A stretch of DNA of 35,738 nucleotides from Opitutaceae bacterium (GTDB lineage Bacteria; Verrucomicrobiota; Verrucomicrobiia; Opitutales; Opitutaceae). Positions 7,676-16,646 of this stretch are shown here, one piece after another. The DNA lies in assembly GCA_003151495.1 (NCBI GenBank), contig PLXR01000063.1, positions 18,065-53,802 on the forward strand, read 5' to 3'. Position 1 is the first letter of the stretch, and every line of letters starts with the position of its first letter. The position numbers and the translations under genes were made by a program. The notes below the pieces were generated by a model. It did no database searches. It worked only from the letters and a program-made list of their open reading frames with translations, and had not been told where the DNA came from.

Positions 7676-8881
7676 ATGAATACCTCATCCCTGATCCCCC
7701 GCGGCCTTGCCGCTGCGTGCTGCGCCCTGTGCCTCACGCCCGTGTTTGCCTCCGGCGTCGCGTTCTACGCCGTCGGCCAGCTGCCCAATGGAAAGGCGAA
7801 CAGCCAGATCCGCGACGCCGTGCTCGACGGCGACGAGATCGCCGCCGTCGGCTTCGCAACCCAGAACCCCGCGAGCCAGCTCAATCCCGGCGGTGCGGGC
7901 GACACCGCTGTCGCCTGGACCCTGAAGGACGGCCTCGTGCCGCTCCCCGCGGACGTTCCCGGCCTGACGCCGCCCGCCGTCACCCGGAACATCACGGCCT
8001 CCTCGATAGCAGGCCGGAGCCTCCGGATCGCCTATCGCTCGCTCACCGACGGCACGGGCCAAAACGTGATGGCGGCGCTCGCGACCCACCACAGGAAGGA
8101 CATCACGATCCTCGGCGTCCTGCCGGGGATGCCGCAGTTCAGCGCCGCCGTCGCGGTGTCCGCCGACGGCCGGGTCGTCTACGGCTTCAGCGCCGATCCC
8201 TCGGGCCACCAGCTTGGGTTCCGCTGGACGCCGTCCGAGGGCATGACCCCGCTCGGGCTGCCGGCGGGCGCCGTCACGGGCCCGCCCGCGGGCCGCGCGA
8301 CGACCGCCGACGGTGGCATGGTCGTCGGGGGCTCGCCCTCGGGGCCCGGGGGCGTGGGCTACGTCTTCCGGCACGGGCACGGCATAAGCGCCCTGCCGCT
8401 CGCCGTCGGCGGCACCTGGACGACCGCTTTCGCGATCACGCCGGGCGGCCATGTCATCGCGGGAACCGGCGACTCGGCGGGCAGCCCCACGGGCGAATTC
8501 CTCCTCTGGCGCGACGGCAAGGTCGTGCACCTGGGGCTCCCCGGCACGGAGACCGGGACCAACTTCACGAACTTCGGCGGCATGGCCTCGGCCGGCCGGG
8601 TCCTGGTCACCTTCGACAACAACAGCAGCTACCTCCACAACGGCCACGGCTGGTTCAGCATGAAGGCCGTGCTCGAGGGCGCGGGCATCGACCTGAGCGA
8701 CTGGACGAACATGCTGACCTTCGGCGTCTCCTCGGACGGCCGCCTCGTGTTCGGGAGCGGGTTCAACTCGACGGGCTCCGAGGGCTTCGTCGCCAAGTTC
8801 CCCAAGGGGTACCTGCTCAACTACGGCCGGCCCGCAAAGTCGGCCGCCGAGGACGACGACCGCGACGGTGACGACACCTAG
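7676..8881 (+). CDS. Secreted HAF-repeat protein of unknown function
   Basis: A 401-residue exported protein with a Sec signal peptide (about 1-25, 'MNTSSLIPRGLAAACCALCLTPVFAS'). The body consists of degenerate repeats of the HAF type (extracellular repeat with 'A.A.s.DG..vvG.s....g..AFrWt...G...LG'). Examples are 'AVAVSADGRVVYGFSADPSG...GFRWTPSEGMTPLG', 'ATTADGGMVVGGSPSG..GVGYVFRHGHGISALP' and 'AFAITPGGHVIAGTGDS..FLLWRDGKVVHLG'. These are thought to fold as a beta-propeller-like structure. The acidic C-terminal tail is probably disordered. No enzyme motif is visible. Its position beside the T2SS genes makes it a candidate secreted substrate, which is inference. Confidence 0.75.
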   Translation: MNTSSLIPRGLAAACCALCLTPVFASGVAFYAVGQLPNGKANSQIRDAVLDGDEIAAVGFATQNPASQLNPGGAGDTAVAWTLKDGLVPLPADVPGLTPPAVTRNITASSIAGRSLRIAYRSLTDGTGQNVMAALATHHRKDITILGVLPGMPQFSAAVAVSADGRVVYGFSADPSGHQLGFRWTPSEGMTPLGLPAGAVTGPPAGRATTADGGMVVGGSPSGPGGVGYVFRHGHGISALPLAVGGTWTTAFAITPGGHVIAGTGDSAGSPTGEFLLWRDGKVVHLGLPGTETGTNFTNFGGMASAGRVLVTFDNNSSYLHNGHGWFSMKAVLEGAGIDLSDWTNMLTFGVSSDGRLVFGSGFNSTGSEGFVAKFPKGYLLNYGRPAKSAAEDDDRDGDDT

Positions 8882-9004
8882 CCCGAGGAGAGACCGGGTG
8901 GACCAGGGCGGCAGAAGGCGGGACCCCGGCCCGCATGCATGAAAATTGTAAAAATTCCGGGGGGCGGGCACCCGAATCCCCATCCGCGGTCTAGGCGTCC
9001 CGCT

Positions 9005-10504
9005 ATGCTCCCCATATTGCCGGCATGCTGGCGCGCCCTCACGCGCCCCCTTCGGGTCCCGGCGACCCTCGTCATTGCATTCCTCCAGCGCACACCCGCA
9101 GTGCAGGTCGCGGCTGTGGGCACGTGCGAGGCCCTGGAGTCCGGAATCGGCGCCATCATCAAGGCGAGCGCGGCGTCGCTCGCGGCGCTGGGAGCCGTCG
9201 ACTCCGTCGCCGGGGCCACGACCTTCGCCCTCTCGACGGGAAACCCCGGCCACCCCAGCCCCTTCGCCGTGTCCGTGGGGACCGCCATCCCGCCCGTCGC
9301 CTTCGCGCTCACCTCCAATCCGACGACCGACAGCCCCCCCAAGTCGTGGACGGTGACCGGCACGCTGCCTCCCGGGCTCGTCTTCGGAATCCCCGGATCC
9401 TCGATCACGGCCGCGCCGGGCTTCGCCAACGCGACGAACCCAACGCTCACGGGGACCCCGACCACGGCGGGAACCTACGTCATGACGCTCCAGGCATGGG
9501 AAAGCGCGGGAGGGAAGGGGCACTCGTCGAGCACGTTCACGTATGAGGTCGATGTGAGCGGGGGATCCGCGCCCACGCCGACACCGACCCCGACGCCGAC
9601 TCCGACGCCCACGCCGACCGCAACACCCTCACCGACCCCAACCCCGACATCGGTCGCGCCCACTCCCGTTCCCACCCCCTCGCCCACCCCAGTTCCCACC
9701 TCGGCCCCAACCCCAGCTCCAACCGCCGCTCCGACTCCGACGCCCACGGCGGCGGGTGCCACGCCGACCCCCGTCCCCACGACCCCTGTTCCGACAACCC
9801 CTGTTCCCACAACCTCCGCACCGACTCCCTCCGCGGGACCCCCGGCGTCGGGCGCCCCGGTGTTCACGACGCAGCCGATGTCCGTCACGGTCGCGGGCGG
9901 CACGGTGGCCCTTGATGCGGTCGCGTCCGGAGCCGCCTCCTACCAATGGACGCTGAACGGGTCGGCCGCGGTCGCAGGGGCGACCAGCCCGACGCTCGTC
10001 CTCGCGGACGCAGCGGCGGCGGCCGGGACCTACACCTGCGTCGCCACGAATTCGGCGGGCTCCGCGACCAGCGACCCGGCGACCGTTGCGGTGGCGGCCG
10101 CCCCGGAGACCGGAAGGTTCATCAACATCTCGACCCGATCCCAGGTCGGCACCGGCGGCAGCATCCTTGTCGCGGGCTTCGTGATCGGCGGACCGGTGTC
10201 CCAGACGGTCCTGATACGCGCCTCGGGCCCGGCTCTCGCCGCATTCGGGGTGGCGGGCGCGCTTCCCGACCCGAGGCTGGCGCTCTATGCCGGCGCGGCG
10301 CTCCTCGCGTCGAACCAGGGATGGGGCGGCGGGATCGGGATCGCCAACACGGCGGCAGCCGTGGGAGCCTTTGCTTGGACCGACCCGTTGGGCGCCGACT
10401 CCGCCCTCCTCATCACCCTTCCCCCGGGGGCCTACACGGCCCAGGTCTCCGGGGCCTCGGGCGACGCGGGCATCGCGCTGATAGAGGTCTACGAGGTGCC
10501 CTGA
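9005..10504 (+). CDS. Secreted Ig-like protein with Pro/Thr linker and verrucomicrobial C-terminal domain
   Basis: An exported protein of about 499 residues. After a hydrophobic N-terminus it has a putative Ig (He-PIG-like) domain with '[11 protein letters not shown]...[17 protein letters not shown]'. Next comes a Pro/Thr-rich linker of about 90 residues (roughly 9570-9840). An immunoglobulin-like domain follows ('[17 protein letters not shown]', 'SYQWTLNG', '[13 protein letters not shown]'). The C-terminal domain of about 130 residues has '[13 protein letters not shown]', 'LVAGFVIGG', '[10 protein letters not shown]'-type and 'DPRLALY' motifs, which I know mainly from Verrucomicrobia. ATG 9005 is preferred; an in-frame ATG at 8939 adds a 22-residue basic stretch before the signal. 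Probably a surface-binding or secreted protein; no catalytic motif seen. Confidence 0.78.
   Translation: MLPILPACWRALTRPLRVPATLVIAFLQRTPAVQVAAVGTCEALESGIGAIIKASAASLAALGAVDSVAGATTFALSTGNPGHPSPFAVSVGTAIPPVAFALTSNPTTDSPPKSWTVTGTLPPGLVFGIPGSSITAAPGFANATNPTLTGTPTTAGTYVMTLQAWESAGGKGHSSSTFTYEVDVSGGSAPTPTPTPTPTPTPTPTATPSPTPTPTSVAPTPVPTPSPTPVPTSAPTPAPTAAPTPTPTAAGATPTPVPTTPVPTTPVPTTSAPTPSAGPPASGAPVFTTQPMSVTVAGGTVALDAVASGAASYQWTLNGSAAVAGATSPTLVLADAAAAAGTYTCVATNSAGSATSDPATVAVAAAPETGRFINISTRSQVGTGGSILVAGFVIGGPVSQTVLIRASGPALAAFGVAGALPDPRLALYAGAALLASNQGWGGGIGIANTAAAVGAFAWTDPLGADSALLITLPPGAYTAQVSGASGDAGIALIEVYEVP
9570..9840 (+). repeat. Low-complexity Pro/Thr-codon repeat (linker)
   Basis: Imperfect short repeats of ACN CCN codons encode a flexible Pro-Thr (Ala, Ser, Val) linker inside the Ig-like secreted protein. 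Such tracts change length easily by slippage. Confidence 0.85.
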
Positions 10505-10542
10505 ATCGGTCCCCGGCTTGCCTTGGGTTCCCAGCGAGGCCG

Positions 10543-11223
10543 CTACTCGGCCAGGAGCCGCGCGATATGCTCCTCGAGGGTCGCAGGGTCAGGAAATGCA
10601 CTGGAGAAGCGCAGGCGACCCTGCTTGTCGACGAGCAGCGTATAGGGGACGCCTCCTATGCCAAATGCCTCGCCCCATTTCCCGGGTTTCGTGCCCTCAA
10701 AATACTGCGGCCACACCACCTTCCCCTCGGCGACGAGGCCGTCCAGCTTCGCCCTGTCGCCATCCCAGCTTACGCCGATGACCTCCAGACCTTGGGCGTG
10801 GTGACGCGAATACGTATCCCCGAGCCCGGGCAGCGCCTCCATGCACGGGGCGCACCAGGTGGCCCAGAAATCGATCATCACGACGTGGCCCCTCATCGCC
10901 TTGAGGTCGATCTTCCGCCCGTCGGTCGACACGAACGCCATCTCCAGCTGCTTTCCCTCGGACGTCAGACGGTGGACAGCGCCCCTGGCCCAATTCACCA
11001 TCGGGTCCCGCCCCGGTCCCCCCGCGAGCTCGCGGGCGAGCCTCAACTCCCCCTCGCGGTCGCCCTTCAATTCCAGGTTCCAGATGGAGACGACCTGGGC
11101 GATCTCCTCCGGGCTGGGGGCGGGGGCCCCTGCGGGATCCCGCGCATCCGCCGCCCGGGTCGCGCCCGTGGCGAGAGTGAGCAGAAGACACGCCGAGATT
11201 CTCCTTATCGTATCCACGGGCAC
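10543..11223 (-). CDS. TlpA/ResA-like secreted thioredoxin
   Basis: Exported thiol-disulfide oxidoreductase. The signal peptide is 'MPVDTIRRISACLLLTLATGATRA'. The thioredoxin fold occupies the C-terminal 140 residues, with 'GHVVMIDFWATWCAPCMEALP' containing the WCAPC active site, then 'LEVIGVSWDGDRAKL' and the cis-Pro loop 'GGVPYTLLVDKQGRL'. This is the AhpC/TSA-like TlpA subclass, usually a periplasmic reductant. The start is GTG; a second in-frame GTG lies two codons later. It begins 43 bases after gspF on the same strand and is probably the last gene of the gspD-E-F operon, so it may act on disulfides in exported or T2SS proteins (inference). It converges with the Ig-like gene with a 38-base gap. 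Confidence 0.88.
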   Translation of the reverse strand: MPVDTIRRISACLLLTLATGATRAADARDPAGAPAPSPEEIAQVVSIWNLELKGDREGELRLARELAGGPGRDPMVNWARGAVHRLTSEGKQLEMAFVSTDGRKIDLKAMRGHVVMIDFWATWCAPCMEALPGLGDTYSRHHAQGLEVIGVSWDGDRAKLDGLVAEGKVVWPQYFEGTKPGKWGEAFGIGGVPYTLLVDKQGRLRFSSAFPDPATLEEHIARLLAE

Positions 11224-11266
11224 TGGAGGGCCTTTGGGTCGGGGAAGAACGAGGAGCGATCGAAAC

Positions 11267-12544
11267 CTAGCCCCCGACCTTGAAGCTCGAGCTCACCTGG
11301 AGGACCGCCATGACCATGGCGATCGCGATGAACCCGACGAAGATGAACACGGCCCCGAGGATGACGCTCGCGATCACCTTCGTGAAGAAGTTCAGCTGCC
11401 GGGATATCCTCTTCTGGTAGGTCTTCGCGATCTCCTTCAGGCTCGGGACGACGTTGCCGGTGTTCTCGCCGACCGACAGCCGGTCGAGGACGAGCTCGGG
11501 GAAGCAGCCCGTCCGGGCGAGCGCCGACGAGAGCGCCTCGCCCTCGAGGACCCGCTCGATCGCCCCGACGAACGCCCTGCGGTGGACCCGGTTGTCGATC
11601 TGCTTCTCGGTCATGCGGAGCGCCTCCGCGGCGGTGATCCCGTTCTGGAGGAGCACGCCGAGCGTCTGGCTGAACTCGAGCACCGTCTGGGAGACGATGA
11701 AGGGCCCGACCGCGGGGAACCGCAGGAGCCAGGCGTCGCTCCGCTCGCGGCCCGCCTCCGTGACCCGCCAGCGCCAGAAGGACACGATCCCGATGGCGGC
11801 CGCGAGCGCGACGAAGATGCCGTAGTGGAGCGTGAAGTTCGCGAGCGTGATCAGGATCCGGGTCGAGAGCGGCATCTTGCCGCCGAGCGACTGGAGGAGG
11901 GTCTGGAGCCTCGGCAGGAGGAAGAAGAGGAAGAAGAGGACGACGCCGAAGGACGCGACGACGATCAGGAGCGGGTAGGCGAGCGCGGTCAGGAGGGCGG
12001 TCCGCAGCTCCCGCTGCTCGGTCAGCATCTCGATAAGCCGGGCGAGGGTGTCGTTCAGGGACCCGGTGGCCTCGCCCGCCCGGATCAGGTTCGTGGTCGA
12101 GCTGTCGAAGACGGCGGGGTAGGACTCCATCGCCCGGGAGAGCGGGGCACCCTCGCTGAGCCGCCCCCAGAGCCCCTCGCAGAGGGAGCGGAGCCGGGCC
12201 TCCTTGATGCGGACGGAGAGCAGCCGCACGGCCTCGCCGGCGGAGAGCCCGCTCGAGGTGAGGTCGTGGAGCGATTCCAGGAACGGGAGGCGCTCGGCCC
12301 GGCGCGGGGTCGTCTCCGCCCCTCCGCCTGTCCCGGATTCCACGGCCTCGGCGGCCTTGGCCGCGGGCTTCCGTGCCTGCGCGCCCTGCGCCGGGGCGGG
12401 CGCGGCCGAGGGCTCGGCGACCGACGAGACGGCCAGCCCCCGGGCCGAGAGCAGCCGAAGCGCGTCCTTCCTTGTCGGCGCGTCGATCGCGGACTCGACG
12501 GCGGCGCCGGAGGGGTCGCGGGCTTTGTAGGCGAAGCGGGGCAT
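11267..12544 (-). CDS. gspF: Type II secretion inner membrane platform protein GspF
   Basis: Polytopic inner membrane protein of the T2SS platform, 425 residues. The N-terminus 'MPRFAYKARDPSGAAVES...ARGLAVSSV' is typical. Two GspF domains follow, with 'LTSSGLSAGEAVRLLS', 'YPAVFDSSTTNLIRAGEATGSLNDTLARLIEMLTEQ', 'QTLGVLLQNGITAAEALRM' and 'FPELVLDRLSVGENTGNVVPSLKEIA'. Three membrane segments are visible ('ALAYPLLIVVASFGVVLFFL', 'FVALAAAIGIVSFW', 'VILGAVFIFVGFIAIAMVMAV'). An Ala/Pro-rich insert lies between residues 45 and 80. It starts 19 bases after gspE. Confidence 0.93.
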   Translation of the reverse strand: MPRFAYKARDPSGAAVESAIDAPTRKDALRLLSARGLAVSSVAEPSAAPAPAQGAQARKPAAKAAEAVESGTGGGAETTPRRAERLPFLESLHDLTSSGLSAGEAVRLLSVRIKEARLRSLCEGLWGRLSEGAPLSRAMESYPAVFDSSTTNLIRAGEATGSLNDTLARLIEMLTEQRELRTALLTALAYPLLIVVASFGVVLFFLFFLLPRLQTLLQSLGGKMPLSTRILITLANFTLHYGIFVALAAAIGIVSFWRWRVTEAGRERSDAWLLRFPAVGPFIVSQTVLEFSQTLGVLLQNGITAAEALRMTEKQIDNRVHRRAFVGAIERVLEGEALSSALARTGCFPELVLDRLSVGENTGNVVPSLKEIAKTYQKRISRQLNFFTKVIASVILGAVFIFVGFIAIAMVMAVLQVSSSFKVGG

Positions 12545-12563
12545 CTGGGCTTGCCTGCGCAGC

Positions 12564-14288
12564 CTACTTGTCGCTGATCGTGATCACGCGCAGGACCTCC
12601 TCGAGGGTGGTGTGGCCGGCCCTGACCTTGTCCCAGCCGCTCTGGCCGAGCGTGCGCATCCCGTGCTCGCGGGCGCTGTTGGCGAGGGTCCGGGTGCTCT
12701 CGCGCTTGAGGACCTGGGAATGCATCTCCTCGTTCAGGCGGAAGATCTCGAAGAGGCCGATGCGGCCGCGGTAGCCCGTGCCCCGGCACCGGTCGCAGCC
12801 GACGGGCGCCTTGAGCTCAGTGACGCCCTCGGCCTCCGAGGGGCTGCAGCCGAGGATCGCGAGGGACTCGAGGAGCTTCACCTTGGTGACCGGCGCGGGG
12901 CGCGTGCACTCCGGGCAGAGCCTTCGGACCAGCCGCTGCGCGATCACGAGCTCGATCGCCGAGGCGACGAGGAAGGGCTCGATCCCCATGTCGACCAGGC
13001 GGGTGATGGCCCCCGGCGCGTCGTTCGTATGGAGCGTCGAAAACACAAGGTGGCCCGTCAGCGACGCGCGGATCGCGATGTCGGCCGTCTCCCGGTCGCG
13101 GATCTCGCCCACCATGATGACGTCGGGGTCCTGGCGCAGCACGTGGCGGAGCGCGCTCGCGAAGGTGAGCCCGATCTCCGAGCGCACCTGCATCTGGTTC
13201 ACGCCGGGGACCTCGTACTCGATCGGGTCCTCGATCGTGATGATCCGAAGGTCCGTCGAGTTGATCTGCCGCAGGAAGGCGTTGAGCGACGTGCTCTTGC
13301 CCGAGCCCGTGGGGCCGGTCACGAGGATGATGCCGTGCGGGTAGTCGAGCACCTGCTTGATCTGGGCCTGCTCGTCCTGGCTCATCCCGAGCCTATCCAT
13401 CGTGTAGGCCTCCTTCCTCTTGTTGAGGAGGCGCAGCGAGATCGACTCGGCGTAGATCGTGGGGATCGTGGAGACGCGGATGTCGAGCGTGTTGCCGGCG
13501 GCCTTGAAGTTGATCCTTCCGTCCTGGGGAAGGCGCCTCTCGGAGATGTTCAGCCGCGCCATGATCTTCACGCGCGAGATGATCGCGTCCTGGAAGCGCA
13601 GGAGGTTCTCGGGGACCGAGACCGGGACCAGGAGCCCGTCCACCCGGTAGCGGATCCGCAGCTGGCCCTCCTGGGGCTCGAAATGGATGTCGGTCGCCTG
13701 GTCGTCGACCGCCTGGGTGATGACGTCCGTCACGAACCGCACGACGGCGGCGTCCTCGTCGACGTCGGCCTCCGCGTTCCTCTGGGCCTCCGGGGCGACG
13801 TAGCCCTCGTCGCTGTCCTCGAGGGCGCCGGAGCCGACGCCGAAGTTCTCGATGATGAGCTGGTGGACCCGCTCGGGCACCGCCAGGTGCCACACGAGCG
13901 GCCTCGGCGTGAAGGTCCTGAGCCAGTCCGCCATCGAGCGGTCGGGCAGCCAGGCGCTCGCCAGGTGGAGGGGGGTCGAGGGGGTGGGCTCCGGGTCGCC
14001 GTCCCCGGCAGCCGGCGGCCCGACGCGGATCGGGATGATCTGGAAGTCGTGGACGAGCCTCGCCGGAAGGAGCCCGCGGGCACCCGGGTCGGTCTCCAAG
14101 TTCGCGGCGATCGCGAGGCCGGCCGCCTGGGCCGCCAGCTGGAGCGCCGCGTTCTCGTCCAAGGCAAGCGCGTTCGCCAGCGCCGCCAGGCGCAGGCCGC
14201 GCGGCGCCTCGAGGACCGCCAGGCGCTGCTCGTCGCTCAGGCGCGCGCCGAGGGATTCGGGAAGGGTGTCCTGCTGGGTCGCGGGCAT
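12564..14288 (-). CDS. gspE: Type II secretion ATPase GspE
   Basis: Cytoplasmic hexameric ATPase that drives pseudopilus assembly. It has an N-terminal GspE/PilB N1-like domain (about 80-150), then the N2 and ATPase domains. Visible motifs are the Walker A GPTGSGKST (325-333), the Asp box 'ITIEDPIEY', the Walker B region 'DPDVIMVGEIRD' (387-398), and the His box 'GHLVFSTLHTNDAPGAITRL'. The zinc-binding tetracysteine is also present: CPEC (458-461) and CDRC (498-501). At 574 residues it is close to normal length. It lies between gspD and gspF with short gaps. Confidence 0.96.
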   Translation of the reverse strand: MPATQQDTLPESLGARLSDEQRLAVLEAPRGLRLAALANALALDENAALQLAAQAAGLAIAANLETDPGARGLLPARLVHDFQIIPIRVGPPAAGDGDPEPTPSTPLHLASAWLPDRSMADWLRTFTPRPLVWHLAVPERVHQLIIENFGVGSGALEDSDEGYVAPEAQRNAEADVDEDAAVVRFVTDVITQAVDDQATDIHFEPQEGQLRIRYRVDGLLVPVSVPENLLRFQDAIISRVKIMARLNISERRLPQDGRINFKAAGNTLDIRVSTIPTIYAESISLRLLNKRKEAYTMDRLGMSQDEQAQIKQVLDYPHGIILVTGPTGSGKSTSLNAFLRQINSTDLRIITIEDPIEYEVPGVNQMQVRSEIGLTFASALRHVLRQDPDVIMVGEIRDRETADIAIRASLTGHLVFSTLHTNDAPGAITRLVDMGIEPFLVASAIELVIAQRLVRRLCPECTRPAPVTKVKLLESLAILGCSPSEAEGVTELKAPVGCDRCRGTGYRGRIGLFEIFRLNEEMHSQVLKRESTRTLANSAREHGMRTLGQSGWDKVRAGHTTLEEVLRVITISDK

Positions 14289-14313
14289 GGCTTCGTGGGG
14301 AGCCCGGGGAGGC

Positions 14314-16497
14314 TCACCTCGTGTCGAGCTTCTGGAGGATCGTCTCCTTGGCGTCCGGCATCTTGTCCGGGTTCGTCAGGAACTGGTGGATCTGGTCCTT
14401 GTTCGACATCCCCTCGATCTGATTGCGGGTGTCCGCCGTCAGCTCCGCGGGACGGATGACGTGCGGGCGGATGAAGAGGAGGAGCTCGGTCCGGGTCAGG
14501 TCCCTGGTCCGGGCGCCGAGCAGGTTGCTGATGATCGGGATCTCCCAGAGGAGCCCGAGTTTCTGCTTGTCCGTCGAGAGTCCGGAGCTCTGGAGGCCGC
14601 CGAGGACCGCCATCTGGCCGTCGATCACGTTGATGAAGGCCGTGGCCTCCCTGTGGCCGATGATCGGCTGGGAGTTGCCGTCGATGGTCACGCTTCCCTG
14701 GTCGTCGTCCACGGTCTGGTCGATGTTGAGCTGGATGCTGCCGTCGTCCCCGATCAGCGGCGTCACCTTGAGCGTGATGCCGATGTCCTTGTAGCTGACC
14801 TGGGAGGAGGAGGCGAAGGAGCCGGTGGAGCTGGCCGAGGACAGGGGGACGCCCGTCGTCCCCGTGATGACGGGCTTCTGCTCGCTGACCGTGAAGGTGG
14901 CCTGCTTGTTGTGGGTCGTCGTGATCGTGTCCTGCTGGAGGATCTTGACCTTGTGCTTGTCGCCCAGGGACGAGAGGGTGGCGAGGAAGCTGAGGGGGTT
15001 GACCCCGCCGTAGGCGGCCACCGCGGAGAGCGTCCCGGTCCCGGTCCCCGTCCCAGTTCCGGTTCCCCCGGTCGCCGCCGCGACCGCGGCGGGGATCGGC
15101 CCGAAGGTCCAGCCTGCGACGCTGCTCGTCACGCCCGTGATCGAGGTCCCCCCGTTCGGGGCCTTCCCGACGGTGAGGCTGAGGGCGCTCAGGCCGTCCT
15201 GGTCGGTGTCCGTCAGGGTGACCTCCGCGATCACGACCTGGATGCTCACCTGGGCGAGGAGGACGTCGATCTTCTCGACGATCCCCTTGATCAGCCGGAT
15301 GTCGTCAAAGGTGCCCGAGACCACGATCGAGTTGGTGCGCTCGTCGGGCTGGATCGTGACAAAGCTGCTGAATTCGCTGGAGGCGCCGCCCTCCTGCTTC
15401 TCCGCCGCCACGGTGGCCGCCGGGGTGGCGGGGGCGGTCTGGCCGGGGGTCAGGATCTGGCCCGGGCGGACCGACTGGGTGCTCGCCTTCTGGGTCGCGG
15501 CGTTCTGGCCGCTGATGAGGGCGGAGAGCAGCGTCGCCACGTCCTTCGCGTCCCCGTGCTTGAGCGGCATCACCTCCATGCGCGTGAAGGGGTCCGACTT
15601 GATGTCCAATTGGGCGATGATCGAGTCGAAGAGCGGGTACTCCCGCGGGTCGGCGATCACGATGATCTGGTTCGTGCGGTCGTCCGGGGTGTAGGTCGTG
15701 GTGGCCCGGAGCTGGGCCGAGGCGGGCCCGGCCAGCATCGCATGGATCTTCTGCACGACGTCGCTCGCCTTGGCCCCGTTCTTCAGCGAGTAGAACTTGG
15801 GCGCCAGGCCGTTCTGCCTCGGCTTGTCGACCTCGTCCAGGAGCCGCTCGATCCGCTGGATGTTCTCAACGGAGTCGGTGACGAGCGCCACGTTCGCCTT
15901 CTCCAACTGGACGATGCCGCCGCCGATCCCCGGCGTCATGAAGGACATGATCTGGGGCACGAACTCCGACACCCGCAGGAAGTTGAGCTCGAAGAGCTTG
16001 GTCGCGATCTTGCCGCTCGCGGGAAGGTCGAGCGACGAGCCGACGATCATCTCGGGCGCCTCGCTCTTCGCCTGGGAGAGCGCCGTCACCTTGAGGAACC
16101 GCTCGCCCATGGGCGACACGGAAACCCCGTTAAGCTCAAGGATCGTCTCAAGGGCGGTCACGAGCTCGACCTTCGGGATGGGCCTGTTGATCTTGAGGGT
16201 GTAGCTCGCGGTCGGGAGCTGGCCCGGCCGGACGACCGTCCGGCCCGTGAAGGTCTCGAGCGCGCTCAGCACCGAGTCTATGTCCCCGTCGCTCAGCTTG
16301 AAGGAGTCGACAACCGAGGAGTCGGTCTTGGAGGGGACCACGGCGGCGTTCCCCCCTTGGGGTGCAACGACGGCGTCCCCCCTGGCGGGCGGCAGCGGGA
16401 CAGGCCTTGCGGGGGGCAGGGGAAGCTGCGCCTCCAGGGCCGGGACGACCGCTAGGAGACCGGTGGCAAGCCACAAGCGAGGGAGGTGCAAGGTCAT
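14314..16497 (-). CDS. gspD: Type II secretion outer membrane secretin GspD
   Basis: Secretin that forms the outer membrane channel, 727 residues. A signal-like N-terminus ('LWLATGLLAVVPALEA') and a Pro-rich stretch precede the N0/N1 domains ('FKLSDGDIDSVLSALETFTGRTVV'). Repeated N domains follow ('FELNFLRVSEFVPQIMSFM...VTDSVENIQRIERLLDEVD', and 'MPLKHGDAKDVATLLSALI...NSIVVSGTFDDIRLIKGIVEKID'). The secretin core has 'VSIQVVIAEVTLTD', 'SYKDIGITLKVTPLIGDDGSIQLNI', 'MAVLGGLQSSGLS' and 'IPIISNLLGARTRDLTRTELLLFIRPHVIR'. A short Gly-Thr repeat sits inside the secretin domain near the gate. No pilotin-binding S domain is obvious. First gene of the gspDEF-tlpA operon, divergent from aroC. Confidence 0.95.
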   Translation of the reverse strand: MTLHLPRLWLATGLLAVVPALEAQLPLPPARPVPLPPARGDAVVAPQGGNAAVVPSKTDSSVVDSFKLSDGDIDSVLSALETFTGRTVVRPGQLPTASYTLKINRPIPKVELVTALETILELNGVSVSPMGERFLKVTALSQAKSEAPEMIVGSSLDLPASGKIATKLFELNFLRVSEFVPQIMSFMTPGIGGGIVQLEKANVALVTDSVENIQRIERLLDEVDKPRQNGLAPKFYSLKNGAKASDVVQKIHAMLAGPASAQLRATTTYTPDDRTNQIIVIADPREYPLFDSIIAQLDIKSDPFTRMEVMPLKHGDAKDVATLLSALISGQNAATQKASTQSVRPGQILTPGQTAPATPAATVAAEKQEGGASSEFSSFVTIQPDERTNSIVVSGTFDDIRLIKGIVEKIDVLLAQVSIQVVIAEVTLTDTDQDGLSALSLTVGKAPNGGTSITGVTSSVAGWTFGPIPAAVAAATGGTGTGTGTGTGTLSAVAAYGGVNPLSFLATLSSLGDKHKVKILQQDTITTTHNKQATFTVSEQKPVITGTTGVPLSSASSTGSFASSSQVSYKDIGITLKVTPLIGDDGSIQLNIDQTVDDDQGSVTIDGNSQPIIGHREATAFINVIDGQMAVLGGLQSSGLSTDKQKLGLLWEIPIISNLLGARTRDLTRTELLLFIRPHVIRPAELTADTRNQIEGMSNKDQIHQFLTNPDKMPDAKETILQKLDTR

Positions 16498-16646
16498 GCG
16501 GATGGGGGGAACGGTGATAAGAGGGCAAAGCGCCGGATTTGTAAATGGCGTTGTATTATGACGCCAGCGGGGCCCGTTGGTTGCCTTCCCCCCGAAGATT
16601 TGTCGCTTGCGGGGCCCCTTTTCGGGGCCAACCCTCCGATTCAGCG
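16498..16646. promoter_or_regulatory. Divergent gspD / aroC promoter region
   Basis: The 149-base gap between divergently transcribed gspD (minus) and aroC (plus) must carry promoters for both. A less GC-rich segment around 16535-16560 contains TATTAT on the plus strand and CATAAT on the minus strand as possible -10 boxes. I cannot assign -35 boxes with confidence. Confidence 0.4.

Noticed and set aside
9200-9230. Possible ApbE flavinylation motif (DSVAGATT) in the Ig-like secreted protein
   Set aside because: The known motif needs Ser or Thr before GA[ST]; here it is Ala, and a similar AGAT recurs elsewhere in this Ala/Gly/Thr-rich protein by chance.
16545-16646. 34-codon extension of chorismate synthase
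   Set aside because: The standard AroC start '[19 protein letters not shown]' is at 16647; the upstream part is not family-like.
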